Shown: positions 11,505 to 23,700 of the stretch, in pieces
Numbering within the stretch: the first letter of the stretch is position 1
How the letters are laid out: each line of letters begins with the position of its first letter
Source: Diprion similis
Lineage: Eukaryota; Arthropoda; Insecta; Hymenoptera; Diprionidae
Length of the DNA stretch: 64,000 bases
Assembly: GCF_021155765.1 (NCBI RefSeq)
Contig: NC_060118.1
Location: 10,351,646 to 10,415,645 of the forward strand
Direction of reading: 5' to 3'
The notes under the pieces: model-generated
What the model saw: the letters and a program-made list of their open reading frames with translations, nothing else
Told to the model about the DNA's origin: nothing
Databases searched by the model: none
Program-made: the position numbers and the translations under genes

Positions 11505-13394
11505 ATGGGCTTATTGAATCCGAATGACGTCCTCGCCGAAAGCCGTCTTCCATTCCTGTTCAGCAGTCTGCTCGGTGAGTAATAATTCAGTCGAGAACCA
11601 GACCCTAATCTTCCAGCCGTCCAGAATTCACCGACGCGGTGAAAAAGGGGATGAAAAAAGAAGTCCAAGGGGCGCCATTGAGCCCGCCAAGCCGTTAAAC
11701 GCTCTCCAAGCCCCGACATTTCTCGATGCAAGGATGCCAATCATCTTCCAGGTCTTCGAAAGATCGGGTCAGGCGATCGGCGGTGGTTGGACTGCCTGTA
11801 TCCAACCCTCCTGATCATTTTGTACATCGGACTGTTCGCCATGATCCGGAAAGACGTTTGGACCTACTACGATTCACTGGACGAGGCGATCTTCTACTTC
11901 AAGGACCAGAAGCTGCAGGGCTGTCTGAACCTTGTTGTGGTCCCGGTGATCATCTTATCGAGCATCATCAGGAGCTCGGATGACCTTGATGGGTACAAGA
12001 AGCTCGACTGCATCGACCGTCTTCTGCTCTACCTGAATGCCCCGATCGACCACGCGGCTGGAACGAGAGAGGAAGTCAGCAACCTCTGCGTCTACGTCTT
12101 TCTTACCCTCGTCACCAACCTCTTGACGTACTTCACCGTTGTCATGGCGGGATCCGGGGTGGATTTCGACGTCGCATGGATCCTCGGCCACCTTCCGGTG
12201 CTTCTTGAGGTGGTGATTCTTTGCGGATTCGTCGCTGTCATTGCCAAGATCCGCGTCCGTTTCGAACGGACCAACTCCGTCATCGCTGAGGCTCTGACGC
12301 CGAGGAAGATCAGCGTTATACTAGTCCAGTCGACGAGCTTTGATAACGGTGAAGTAGTTCTGGACCGCATTCATGTTTTACTACTATCTTGTCTTTGGAA
12401 AGTTTTCAAGGTTTTTACTTCCCATCTAGCTTCCAAACTTCGACTTGCCAGACGCATTCACTTCCAACTCCACGACGTCGCGGCTGCTGTCAACAAGGCT
12501 TATGGCTTTCGAGTGTTCTTCATCTTCTTCGTCACCCTGTTTTCGATCCTGAACCACTTCCGGAACGCGTTTGCTCTCCACGACGACCCTCTTGGCATCA
12601 TGGACCTTGGTCTTCATTTGGTATGGATCTGCTTCCACATGGCGAAATACTTCTACGTCGCGAATGCCTGTCATGCCACTGTTTCAGAGGTCAGTCGAAT
12701 CTCGTCATACCTGTGAAGTGGAAAGTATCAAATTCGCCGTTTCATGTTCCTCAGGGGAAACTGGCTGGTAAATTTTTACTGGATGCACCAATTGTTCGAG
12801 GACCAATTGGCCTCAGCGAAGAGGTTTGTGTTCAAAGACACTTTGATCGATTAAAATAACGACGATGCCGTAATGAAAATGTGCTGTGAATTTACTCGGG
12901 CAATTTGGAAAAAAGATTGATGTAATTACCCCCGGTGTTTAATTGGCTCAATTGTACAGCCGGACTCTGTTCTCTACGCACGAATGATTTAAATCAATTG
13001 GTAAAATTCACGGTCCAGCGGCCAGCCCGATCCGTATATTTCGGTTCATGGCACATTTTGTCGGGGAGAATGAGAGAGGCACGAGGTACATTGCGGGGTG
13101 AACGTTTTACAAATTCAGGTTCGATGGTCGTGGACCCGGATAATGATCAGGAGTGAATAATGGAATTTCAGGTAGAGGCCTTCTCCCGGCAACTGGATAA
13201 CAAGCAGCTGCAGTTCACGCTCGTCAGCGTTTTCGCTATCGACATACCCAAGGGAGTAACGGTAAGGAGTTCATCCCTGCACAGCGCATCGGCGATTATA
13301 TTACATAAATCGATTTTCCTCATCAGCCGGCAATCTACTTTTTTTTGCGTAGATCTTCATTGCGGTCATAACTTATTTCTTGGTGCTATGCTGA
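11505..13394 (+). CDS. Gustatory receptor (insect 7-TM chemoreceptor)
   Basis: Assembled from splice sites: exons 11505-11574, 11752-12689, 12755-12823, 13172-13261 and 13353-13394 (TGA), giving 402 residues, normal for the family. All introns are GT-AG; the first is phase 1 and the last three phase 0, as is usual at the 3' end of insect Gr genes. The start region (NPNDVLAESRLPFLFSSLLG, then LRKIG) fits the family N-terminus. Hydrophobic segments follow: LDCLYPTLLIILYIGLFAM, LNLVVVPVIILSSII, CVYVFLTLVTNLLTYFTVV, LLEVVILCGFVAVIA, FRVFFIFFVTLFSIL, LHLVWICFHMAKYFYVA and IFIAVITYFLVL, seven in all. The C-terminal signature is partly present (FSRQL, FTLVSVFAID, then TYFLVL), but the frame ends in Cys-stop where the family usually has Q-F. 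Family role: ligand-gated cation channel of taste neurons. The ligand cannot be told. The 69-bp exon at 12755 is a short inference; the rest is strong. Confidence 0.82.
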
Positions 13395-14264
13395 TTGTGA
13401 TGAGATGTTGCGGAATTGCATCACCGCGTGGCTGAAGACCTGATGTAACAACAAATACGGCCACCACCACCACCACCGCATGTACATACTTGCAGCAGAT
13501 TCTCCGGCACTTCTCGTTCCCTCCAATTCATCAGTGATTACATTGAACACTCGGCGTTTAAATCTGCGGTTCTCTCTCTCTGGAACTCACTGCAAGCTGG
13601 AGGGGAAATTTGCCGTTGCTGATCTCAGTGAAAGAATAAATATTGCCTCGTTTTATTCCTTTTTTTCAATCCTCAACAATGACGAGCGGACAAAGCGATC
13701 TGTCGAGCCATCATGGTTACACGAGTTCGTATTGCTGGACCTGGGGCCCACCGCGAGTGGATTATGCGCACCATTTTCCATCCGTCCAATTAGCCTATAC
13801 AAGTTGCTCCGCACTCCAATACACGCTGCTTAACATGTGTTACACGCAGCGATCTATTTACGCGGAGCAAGGTCTTTTGCGCAAGCATAAAATGAAACGC
13901 GTCTTCTCGTGTACTACTCATTGAATGTACTATATACCTACGCTCCATCTCCGCTTTCGCGGGATTCCATTTGATCGCGTCATTTCAGCCTCAGCGTGTC
14001 CACTACCACAACGAAGTGCAGTTAGCCGAATGTCATAACCGACCGCGATTCATCATTTTTTTTATCCAATTCCACAGACACGCGAATCTGTCGCGACGCG
14101 AACAGTCGATGATCGATATTCGGTATTGACCGTGATCGAACCATGCAGACAAACGTCAGGAAAAACTAACCCAAGGCTCTGACACATCGCCTCTCCCAAC
14201 CTCTTTCGGAAATGTATATTGCCAAAATTCGCCGTTAAGATAAACAAAACCGACACTAGTGATC
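13395..14264. other. Intergenic between gustatory receptor and TTLL4
   Basis: Short spacer with a (CAC)n run near 13462-13478. No gene, no clear TATA box and no clear AATAAA signal are seen. It must hold the receptor's 3' UTR and the TTLL4 5' UTR. An in-frame TAA at 14241-14243 precedes the TTLL4 start. Confidence 0.5.
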
Positions 14265-16175
14265 ATGTTGTACAAATCACAATCCATTTTGATCGACGAG
14301 AACAGAAAATCGACCGTTCGGCGATCTAGATCTGCCCCTGTTAATCGTCGCACAAGCATAGAAAAACTTTTCAACAGTTTGGAGAATGGACTAAGGGATG
14401 TTAGAGACTTCGAGGTAATCTACGAAAGAAACTATTCTCGCAGTGAGTCGAAGGTAATTTGCGCTTCGGCCAGGACGAGCAGGAACCTAATTCTCGTTCA
14501 GCGTCTTACGGATGAGGACAGTGATCAGGATGACGAGTTTTTTTCCAACGCAGAGGCCAGAGAATGCCAGCAGCCCCTGATCATTGGACCCGTAGTTCAA
14601 TCAGAGCTAAAAACAGTGGTAGCAGTAGCTGCAAGAAAGAAGTTCCACTTCCCGTTCCGAAAAAGCCTCTTTTCCCACGTGCCACCGTACGTCTTCTTCC
14701 ACTGCGACAACTGCAGGTGTTCGCCGCTGCCAAAGTCAGTCTCAAGGCACATGAAGTGGCGGCTGACTCCATATACACCGCAGATCGTCAGGAGAATCGT
14801 GGAGGCTTCCGGGTTCCGCGTGGTTTCCTGCGACCCGAGGGACTCTGACTCGTGGTGCGGTAACTGGGACCACGTGTTCCCGAAGAACTGTGTGCGCCTC
14901 CGCTGGTACCAGAAAGTGAACCACTTTCCGGGGACGAACAAACTCGGACACAAAGACCAGCTCTGGGCCAGCATCAGCGAGATGATGAAGAGGTTTGGAA
15001 AGCGGCACTTCGGCTTCATGCCAACGACCTTCGTCCTGCCCCGGGATAAGCGGCGGCTGATGGTCGCCTGGAAGCAGAACGACGGAACCAAATGGATCAT
15101 TAAGCCGCCAAGCTCGGCGCGTGGTGCGGGAGTCCACGTGGTCCACCAGTGGTGGGAAGTGCCGGCGAACTCGTACCTCGTGGTCCAGCGGTACTTGGCC
15201 AACCCGAGGCTGATAGACGGGGCAAAGTTCGACCTGAGGCTCTACGTGCTGGTGACAAGCTTCGACCCCCTGAGAGCGTACCTCTACTCTGACGGCCTGG
15301 TCAGGATAGCGACGACGAAATACGACCAGGACGCGAAGCACCACAAGAACCGGTTTATGCACCTGACAAACACCAGCGTGAATAAGTACAGCAAGGCATA
15401 CCAGCTGAGTCCAAACGTGAACACAGCCACTGGCCATTTGTGGTCGCTAAAAAGTCTGTGGTCACTTCTGGAACGAGAATCAGTTGACGTCCCGAAGCTG
15501 TGGGCAGAGATGAAGGACATCGTGGTCAAGACCTTGATAGCCGCCGACGGTGTAGTTGGTTCTGTTATCCAGAAGACCTTGACCTCTCGGTACACGTGCT
15601 TCGAGCTCTTTGGCTTCGATATACTCATCGAAGAGAACTGTAGGCCCTGGTTACTGGAGGTCAACACAGCGCCGTCCCTTCACACGGACTCTGCCGTCCA
15701 CAGAGCTGTGAAAGGACCGCTGGTCAGGACACTCTTCAATGTCGCTGGATTCCAACTGAACCCTGGAGTCCCGGAATCAGTCCTGAAGGAGCTGTCCAGT
15801 CGTTACGGTCTGGATGGATCTGTCTGCCAGAATTTTCATCTCAACGACAAAAGTCTCACGCATCAAGCGACGCGGAAGCAGTTTAACTACATGTACCGCA
15901 ATTCTAGGGACGAGTATCTCGATACCATACTGCAGGACCTCACATCCGACGATATCCGCAACCTGATTACCTTCGAGGATGAACTCACCCAGCTGGAGCT
16001 GTTCGAAAAGATATTCCCGACCAGCCGGAGTCACAAGTACCTAAAGTACTTTTCCAGGCCAAAGTACTACGACATGCTTCTCGACGCTTGGGAGCACCAC
16101 TACGGATCCTGCAGGAAACTCGGTGTCCGCAAGCTGCAGGATATGTGCAGGAGCAAGCGTCACCTGATGCCTTGA
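14265..16175 (+). CDS. TTLL4: Tubulin polyglutamylase, TTLL4 type (intronless)
   Basis: A single uninterrupted frame of 636 residues. The ATG at 14265 is the first Met after an in-frame TAA at 14241, hence the chosen start. The tubulin-tyrosine-ligase domain spans about residues 155-490. Visible motifs are WYQKVNHFPG, the nucleotide-binding KPPSSARG (Lys 280), the DLRLYV block (Asp 323), HLTNTSVNK (residues 367-375) and the metal-binding LEVNTAPSLH (Glu 465, Asn 467). The C-terminal block (LTSDDIRNLI, EDE, FEKIFP, YLKYFSRPKYYDMLLDAWE) matches the TTLL4 subgroup rather than the tyrosine ligase itself. Known role: ATP-dependent addition of glutamate side chains to tubulin tails on axonemal, centriolar and neuronal microtubules. 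All key residues appear intact, so an active enzyme is likely. The lack of introns is unusual for a TTLL gene and raises the possibility of a retrocopy. The long N-terminal extension of vertebrate TTLL4 is absent. Confidence 0.9.
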   Translation: MLYKSQSILIDENRKSTVRRSRSAPVNRRTSIEKLFNSLENGLRDVRDFEVIYERNYSRSESKVICASARTSRNLILVQRLTDEDSDQDDEFFSNAEARECQQPLIIGPVVQSELKTVVAVAARKKFHFPFRKSLFSHVPPYVFFHCDNCRCSPLPKSVSRHMKWRLTPYTPQIVRRIVEASGFRVVSCDPRDSDSWCGNWDHVFPKNCVRLRWYQKVNHFPGTNKLGHKDQLWASISEMMKRFGKRHFGFMPTTFVLPRDKRRLMVAWKQNDGTKWIIKPPSSARGAGVHVVHQWWEVPANSYLVVQRYLANPRLIDGAKFDLRLYVLVTSFDPLRAYLYSDGLVRIATTKYDQDAKHHKNRFMHLTNTSVNKYSKAYQLSPNVNTATGHLWSLKSLWSLLERESVDVPKLWAEMKDIVVKTLIAADGVVGSVIQKTLTSRYTCFELFGFDILIEENCRPWLLEVNTAPSLHTDSAVHRAVKGPLVRTLFNVAGFQLNPGVPESVLKELSSRYGLDGSVCQNFHLNDKSLTHQATRKQFNYMYRNSRDEYLDTILQDLTSDDIRNLITFEDELTQLELFEKIFPTSRSHKYLKYFSRPKYYDMLLDAWEHHYGSCRKLGVRKLQDMCRSKRHLMP

Positions 16176-16272
16176 ATGATTTGTGTTCTTGCTCTTTTGT
16201 TACTGTCTCCGAATTTGTCTTGTAAAGAGTAACGGAAATTCGCATCTTCTGCTAATTATGCATCTAAAAATG

Positions 16273-16278
16273 AATAAA
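16273..16278 (+). terminator. Poly(A) signal of TTLL4
   Basis: AATAAA about 100 bp downstream of the TTLL4 stop codon, the first such hexamer after the gene. Confidence 0.6.
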
Positions 16279-18565
16279 CGATGGAAACGAAGACATTTTG
16301 CTCCGAATTTCAGCTCACTGACAAAACGAAACTAGTTCTTTGCTCTTTCGATTGATATATTTAACGTTGAACTCGTTGACTAACTACCGTCACCTCACAG
16401 ATTCCACCCAGGATCGATCCCACAAGGACGAATTACCATCTTTACGAACCCCACGTGGGTGTGATCACCTGAAACGAAACTTTAAGCAGGCGATAATTGC
16501 CTGATCAAAGGATACGCAATGCACGGCTTTGATCTCGTCCACTTGGTTGCGAGTTACTCTCGAAATTTTCCGACGTACCCTTCGACCTGATGAAATTCGG
16601 TAGCCACGGAAAAGGTCGATTCTGTGAAAGGTATAACCGACTTGAACCCCGACCAAAACCGCTTTTCCGCGTTGTAACAGCTCCGCTTTCTTCGCAACTT
16701 CGTTGCATTAACGTTTATTCGACGAACGCGCGCTGCGACGACGACGACGGGGAAAACGTTACGTAATAGCAGAATTAATTCGTTCACGACGGTACAGCGG
16801 TTCATGAAAAAATGCAGAAATAGTCCCGTAATAATTGAGTTTTGCCCCAGCAGCCGCCAACTGCAGCTGCCGCAGCGACTCTGCAGTGTAGCACATGCAA
16901 GTGAGAGCTACGAGGGGTCAACCTATTTTCATTTCAATCCAGCATCCGTTCCTACGCCTCAGCTGCGATGAAAACTAATTAAAATTCGATCGAGAGGGAA
17001 GTCAAGTCGGAGTGTTCCGGAGTGAGCCTTTCTCTCTCCTTCGCAATTACAATCACGCTACGAATTTGCAAAATTTAGGCATACGCATTTGCATCTCTCG
17101 GATGAAACGCTCCCGAGTAATAGAAGGAAATAATGTATTCATGAGATGAGCTGCACCACGTATACTCGCTTGTTTCTCCCCCATCCTCACTCCTACGAAC
17201 CATCCACCCGCAGATGCATGCAGATACGCATTGCCGATGCGTATCACCGCTGTTTGCATAACTTATTATATTCGCGGATCACGTAATTCGCCCGTCAATC
17301 AACCGCTGCGGGCCTCTTTGGCGCCGAACAAAGTGCCTCGGGCTATAACCGAAATCCAAAATTTTATCGAAAATCGGAACGTTCTTTTTTTTTTTTCTTC
17401 TTCTATTATTTATGCGCTCGATATTGTGAACACGTATGATTTCAGCCGGAGGGAAAATCCCAGATGTGATTAAAACTTTATTTACGTATGTCTAGCAGAT
17501 ACTGATTACGCGATAAAAAAAAATCGTAATATCCGTTGAGTCGGTCGATTCGGTTTCAGCCGAATTAATCGGATGCCATCGACGACAGACTGCGACGACC
17601 TTTCGTCTCTGGTCGATGTCAAAGCCGAAGAATTTAATAAATGCTGAAACGTTCTAATTTTTCATTGCTTTTTTAACCTTTGAGGAATTAATTGCCAACG
17701 GGCTTTTCTGGCTGATCTCATCCTGAAAAAATTCTCAGATCACGTAGTAGATTTATATTTGAATATAACGGTACGGAATCTCAACAAGCATCTACTTGAC
17801 AAGCAGGAGAAGAAAAGAATTAAATGTTTTCAAGACACCGATTGATTCGTTTGACAAATGAAAAGGAGAAAGCGTTTCAAGCTGCAGCTGCCTTGCGGTG
17901 AAATAAATTCGAGGCAGTGATGCATCGCGTTTTGGACAGAATAGATGAAATAAAGGGGAAAACAATTCTTGAAACGAGCTTGAGGAAAGCTCGAGATGGT
18001 AAGTTTGAGTGCGCTTCAGCTGCCGGGATACCCACGAATATATACACCCCAGTGCATCTCCAAGTCGAAGGTATCCTCTGCCAAAATGGAGAAGAAAAAT
18101 ACAATATCGGCGTGAAAATATGGGCTATTACTTCTCGTCGTCAGATAGAGCTTTGCATGAAATGAGCTGCGAAAAAACTCGCGGTCTAGCGATCGGGTGA
18201 GGATCCTAAAGCGGATTGTTCGGATACGATGAAAGGACTACGACATCGATCTTCGATAAAATTCGTGGAGAATCTTATAAGCGACTTATTAGTTTCTTGA
18301 GGAAAAAAAAAAATGTATTCAGTTCAGGTTAAAAAAAAAAACCTCCTCAACGCAGTTATAATTGGCACTTTACAATCCGCAGATTGCGGATTGAGTATTT
18401 GACAGAAAAGGAGAAGAAGGTGGCGGCGGTTTGCGGTGAGAAGCGCGAACAAAAGGATATGACAAGCGTGTAGGGTCGGCTAGGCAGAGGCAATTCTGTC
18501 GCAACGACCTTGCTCGAGATGTTACATATATCGGAGAACGGAGGATGCACCAGGTACCGGGAAGG
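16279..18565. other. Intergenic between TTLL4 and RR gene 3
   Basis: I see no gene. The stretch has short T and A runs and several short open frames of no recognisable family. The final few hundred bases are the presumed upstream control region of the next RR gene. Confidence 0.5.
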
Positions 18566-18571
18566 TATAAA
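18566..18571 (+). promoter_or_regulatory. TATA box of RR gene 3
   Basis: TATAAA 123 bp upstream of the ATG-AAG exon at 18689, in the same arrangement as in the other RR genes of the window. Confidence 0.7.
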
Positions 18572-18688
18572 GCCTGGGAGAGGCAGATGCCAGAGCACTT
18601 CACACCGTCTCATCCCCAGACGCAGAGCAGCCCGAAAAACCGCGAGTCCGCAGAATCTGAAGAGAGGATCGCCGCACCGATCGTCGAG

Positions 18689-20721
18689 ATGAAGGTGAGT
18701 CTCTGCTGGGCATATTTTCTCAATTTTTTACCGTTGCTGGTTCTCGCGGAAAACGGGGAAAAGTAAAGAGGGCGTGGAGATTTTCATCTTTCCCGGGAAA
18801 AAGAGGAGAAAGAGAAGAGAAGAGACGGAAAAACCACCGCGCGGATCCAATTAACCTTTGAGGTCGCACCCTCAGCCTCTTTTTTCCGCGGCAACTTTGA
18901 CGATCACGAGTACGCTTATAGCTCGCGAAAACCGCCGCTTAACGATACTAATTTAATTAAAAAGAGTAAACCGATAAATTACCGTAACTCGTTAATCCGA
19001 TCTCAGACGTTTTTTCCACCCCCCTGAAGCGCTGCCGTCGCCGTATTCGACCCTTAAAGCTGCAAGCGTCCCGGTATTCATGGACTCAAGGACCTGGCCA
19101 CTCGCGTAATCATCTCGTAATTCACCCCATTTCTGACCTCATGTTCGTAATTTTTCTTTAAACACACTTGGCAATGGTCGCTGTAGTGACTATAACCAAG
19201 ATCTAAACCTTGTTGGAAGAAAATGATTCCCAGTAAAAGTGAACCATTAATTTTAGTCCTTTCTTCTCCAAATATCGTGTTCCGATTCCTGCAATCCAAT
19301 AGTCGGAAACCGATTCCGTAACACTCCGTATGCGCGATCCAATTCGAAATGTTCTTCTTCTCGGTCAAGTGGGACACGCATCTCCACGGTGCAAATGGGC
19401 GGTGATCAATCTCTCGGGTTTTATTTTTCAAGACGAATCCTTTCCTTTCTCCACTGAGTGTTTTCCCCACGTAGGTAGGTACACGTATAACGTGGCCTGT
19501 CAGCTGACCGTTGCGATTGCAATGCAGATCACTCGGCTCACGTACGATTTACGAATATGCCGAGAAGATCTCAGGTACGTTTCACACACGTGGGCGTTGC
19601 GTAAACCCGATATAACCATCCTCTCTTCTGCTGGATCGTAAGTAGAAGTACTTGCAACTGGAAACCAGACGGCGAGAAGTTACGCCGAGTACTTAAGAAA
19701 GTTAATTGTTATCTACTTGCTGCCAGAAATTACTTTTTAATTCACGGGCATCTCAATCGCCCACATATACGAGCTCTACGTGATCCGACTTGCGATTCAT
19801 CCCGTACACGTGCTAATTGTCAGCACTTGACTCCGGGGATCCACATGACGACGTTTCGACATTGACGCTTGTTTATTAGCATAATAAGGCCGGAGACTGC
19901 CGCCATGTTTTTGCTGATTATGATACACGTTATACCGGACTGCGGTTCATTAAGTCATTTAGCGATAACTGCCCCGGTAGCGAGTGCATATAATTAACGA
20001 GGACTTCCTCCGCGAGAGGATACCTCGGGGAGTAAATCGAATCCCTAATTGCAATCTACCCAACCATGGACCTTTTCTTCTTTCAGTTATTCGCCGCAAC
20101 GAGTTTGCTAATTACTCTCCTGGCCGCGGTCGCCGCCCGACCCGAACCCCCGGTGAACCAGTATCTTCCACCGAATCAACAGTTCATTCCCGCCCAAAGA
20201 CCCTCGGACTTTACTGGATCCAACCCACCCCCTGCTATGCTGGGAGGCATTCAGTACTTACCACCGAATTCCAACGCCTTTGGTGCCCACCAGGGATATG
20301 ACGATGGCTCCACCGGCGTAAGTATTTTTCCAACATATATCTAGGTTAAAAGTAAGATGATCGTATACTCTCAAGATACGTTGAACTCGTCTTTCATGTT
20401 AACCGCATGAATTTTCATACGAATAATTTCGTCCACGTCACGATAATCGTTATCAATTCTAATTTATTTTCTCTTCAGGAACCGGCGAAGTACGAGTTCG
20501 AATATACCGTAAACGACTTTGAATCTGGGAATGATTTTGGACACAGGGAGAACGCCGAGGATGGCGTTGCTCGCGGCATTTACTACGTCCTGTTGCCGGA
20601 CGGTCGCAGACAGACGGTGGAATACGAGGCCGACGAAAATGGCTTCCGGCCGAAGGTGACGTACACGGACGAGGGAACCAGGGGCGGAAATGCCGGAGGA
20701 AACGGGGGCTACGGATACTAG
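18689..20721 (+). CDS. Resilin-like RR cuticular protein (159 aa)
   Basis: Exons: 18689-18694 (MK, then GTGAGT), 20087-20317 and 20479-20721 (TAG); both introns phase 0, GT-AG. MK joins LFAATSLLITLLAAVAA to form a signal peptide. The mature protein opens RPEPPVNQYLPP, one residue from the resilin N-terminus, and a second QYLPPN motif follows. There are no elastic YGAPG repeats. The last exon carries the chitin-binding RR domain (EPAKYEFEYTV, DFGHRENAEDG, YVLLPDGRRQTVEYEADENG, RPKVTY) and a Gly-rich tail ending YGY. An alternative start (ATG 20066, MDLFFFQLFAATS) would need no first exon, but the strong acceptor ttcttctttcag at 20086 and the upstream TATA/MK exon favour the spliced form. Probable role: secreted chitin-binding cuticle protein. 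The 1.4-kb intron 1 holds nothing recognisable. Confidence 0.87.
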
Positions 20722-23700
20722 CTTCCTGAAGACGTCGGTCTTAATTGTCACTCTGGACCCTCGGACATTTACAAAGTTATTCAGGCGCCGGGTGAAGAGA
20801 AACGGGAAATTAGAAATTAATTGCAAATCCGCGGTTTTTACGTCAAGTGTTGGTATCAAAATTTACAAGATCTACCACATGTTGCGGGATGCTGAATAAC
20901 AGCATTATCTTTAGGAAAGTCGAATCCATTTTAACCTCATAAAGTCTTTCTCTAAATATCGATACGGCGATTACGAAAGAAATTCACTCAAGCTACTAAT
21001 ATTTTTTTGCTTTATATATTCAAGTCGAAAGTTCAACGATTTTTTATTTGGAATCTTTGAAAAACTCTGTGGAATATGTGTCCTTAATTTCAACAGCATT
21101 TGACGAAGGAATCCCAATCTTGCTCATCGTCTACCCTTGATGATTTGAAAAAATTAAACCTGATTATTTTCATCCCCTATTTCACCCGGCTCCCGAATAA
21201 CTGATAATACACACACTGTGATCAAACCATTACCAATAATCTGATAAATAAATGATGTTACACATATTGAACGCGTGATGCGTTCGCGAAAATCGGCTAA
21301 AGCCGGTGATCGACGGCCGTTACGTAACAGCGTAACGTAATATGTACATCTATACATATAGATACTATAACATATTCAGACATACATTACATACATGATA
21401 TATTTTTTACACGAAAGGAAATAAAATTGATAAGAAAAAAAGAAGAAATATGTGTGAACGATTAAATGAATAAAAAAATTCAATATCCATTTATATATCA
21501 ACACGCGTATACTTTTTAATAACGTAATATACGCACGCGTAGGTATATTCAGATATACATAAGACGAAACGATACACCTGTGCAAAGGTTCCTTTCACCC
21601 GCAAGCGGTTCTCTTCATCGAATAAAGAGTTGAAATTCAACGAAGTAGACGAAGAAGAAGAAGAAGGAAACGGAAGAAAAAAAATTCAACTAAACGAGTG
21701 ATAAAAATAAGCATTTCGCGAGAGCCAATACCGCGATGATACGCGATACAATTCTGCGGCCGAAGCGTAACGAGAGATTTTTCGCTCCGCAGGTATACAC
21801 GTAATATCTCGCAAAACTACACCGATACGATATATACAGGTATGTGCACCTTTCGGGGGCGAAAGGGGGGGAAGAAGGGGATACTCGGTGTAACAAGTAT
21901 GGTTAATTATATATTTATAAATGTATATATGTAGGCACGAAAGAAGGCGAATTCGCTTGCCAGTCCGTCTGTCATTTCGCGTAATTGAAATACTATCGCG
22001 AAAAGCAGCCGCGGCTCTCGCGATAATGTCTAGCGAGCGCGGTTATCAAACCACCGGCTGTCAAAACTTTCTTAATTCTCGTCTTACGCGTTACACAGAT
22101 CCCTCCCCCCCCCCACACCCCGCCACGATGTAATTGCATTTCGATGAAAGTTCGCTCTATATTTTTACTCGCCTGGAGTTCCGCGAAACGCGATTCCCGC
22201 GTATTGATTCACCGCGGATATAATCCGCGGCCTCTTCAAAAAACAAGAAAAAAAAAATATCTCATTATTTCATACTCCGATTTGAAACAAACAAGAATTG
22301 CGCAAACTCGACACCGATTGTTCGGAGGAAATTTTATCCAAGTTTCGAATTTGCAATAACGAATGAAATGATTTTTATATCGAGTTCTTCCGTCATTCTC
22401 ATTTTACAGCTCGTCCTGCAGGCCTGGGTGAAATTGAAATTACGAAAATGGTGAGGAAGAGTCGAAAAACCGAGCCGATTCACTCTTCTTCGCAAATAAG
22501 ATTACACGATTGATTTATTATACAGAAAGTTCGAGGGTGTTTATACATGTATACATATAGCTACTATACATGCACATAGCTTACTTACTCGGGCCGGTTT
22601 TTATACGCAGAAAACGGCCCTGAGTTATTCCTCTACGTGACTTCCTTCGGTGCTACGTGAACGCGAGGGCAGTATTTCTTCGATTAAAGAACTGGCTACT
22701 GCTTCGAAGCATTACTCTCTCGCGTAGAGTCGATCAATTATAATTAAAACTGCACGGCCACCTTCGAGAGCTGCAGAACTTCTTCATTTTGCGCGAGCGT
22801 TATGCCAAAAATATACTGCGTCGCCTCGGGCACATCTACGCTGTTATGTTGCAAGTGTTTAAAACAGGAATTGCCGAGCACGATGACGATCTTCACCAGG
22901 TTGGCAATTTATGCGGACAATTGATGCGAAAATTGATATATTTTTATCAACTACTTTGCAGTTCAGTGACAGCGGATAGCAAAAAAAATGTAAAATTATA
23001 AAATTCGTTCATATTCGGAATAATTGTACTTCTACAAGATATGAATTTCATCACCAGATTTTTTTTTTCTTTTATTTATTTATTTTTTTATAACGCTCAG
23101 TTGTCAAGTTATGGACTTCTGAAGAATTTATGTAATTAATTATTAAACATGTTGGTTTCTATAGAAAATTTACTCTACTTTTCAATCATAAAATCAGATT
23201 CTGATTTTCTTTTTTTTTTCAAATAAATTCAAAAATAACTTGAAGCGTCTGGATAATACACTGCAAGTGTCAAAACGGGATCTACATTAGCTTAGGAAAT
23301 ATTTGAACTGAAGTATAACATATACGTGTGGCACTGAGCATGGTACTTAGCGTTTGCTTAGGTGGCCGATCGGCTGATTTGCGCGGAAAAAATATACTTA
23401 GTAAAACTGCTGCAATATCATCCATGTAGGAATAAATACTTCAAATTTCAAGAGTAATTTTGTATAATTATATCCATATTTTAACAATGATCTCTAACCG
23501 AATGAAGCAGCATTGTAACATAGAAAAACGATTTCATTTTATAATTTTGACAATTTTACAGTGGAAATCAGCGTTATAAGAAGTTCTTTTTACTAGAAAA
23601 GACTTGTAGTTGAAGTAATGGTGATTGCAGAAGCGAACCATGGGATGGTTTTGGGAAAAATCTTTTGTAATTTTGGGTAAACTACCATGTTTAATATTTT

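Noticed and set aside
19078-19641. Open frames inside intron 1 of RR gene 3
   Set aside because: No family similarity on either strand; the intron is otherwise featureless.
20066-20344. Alternative start of RR gene 3 at ATG 20066 (MDLFFFQLFAATS)
   Set aside because: A strong splice acceptor at 20086 plus the upstream TATA/MK exon matches all sister genes, so the unspliced start is less likely, though not excluded.
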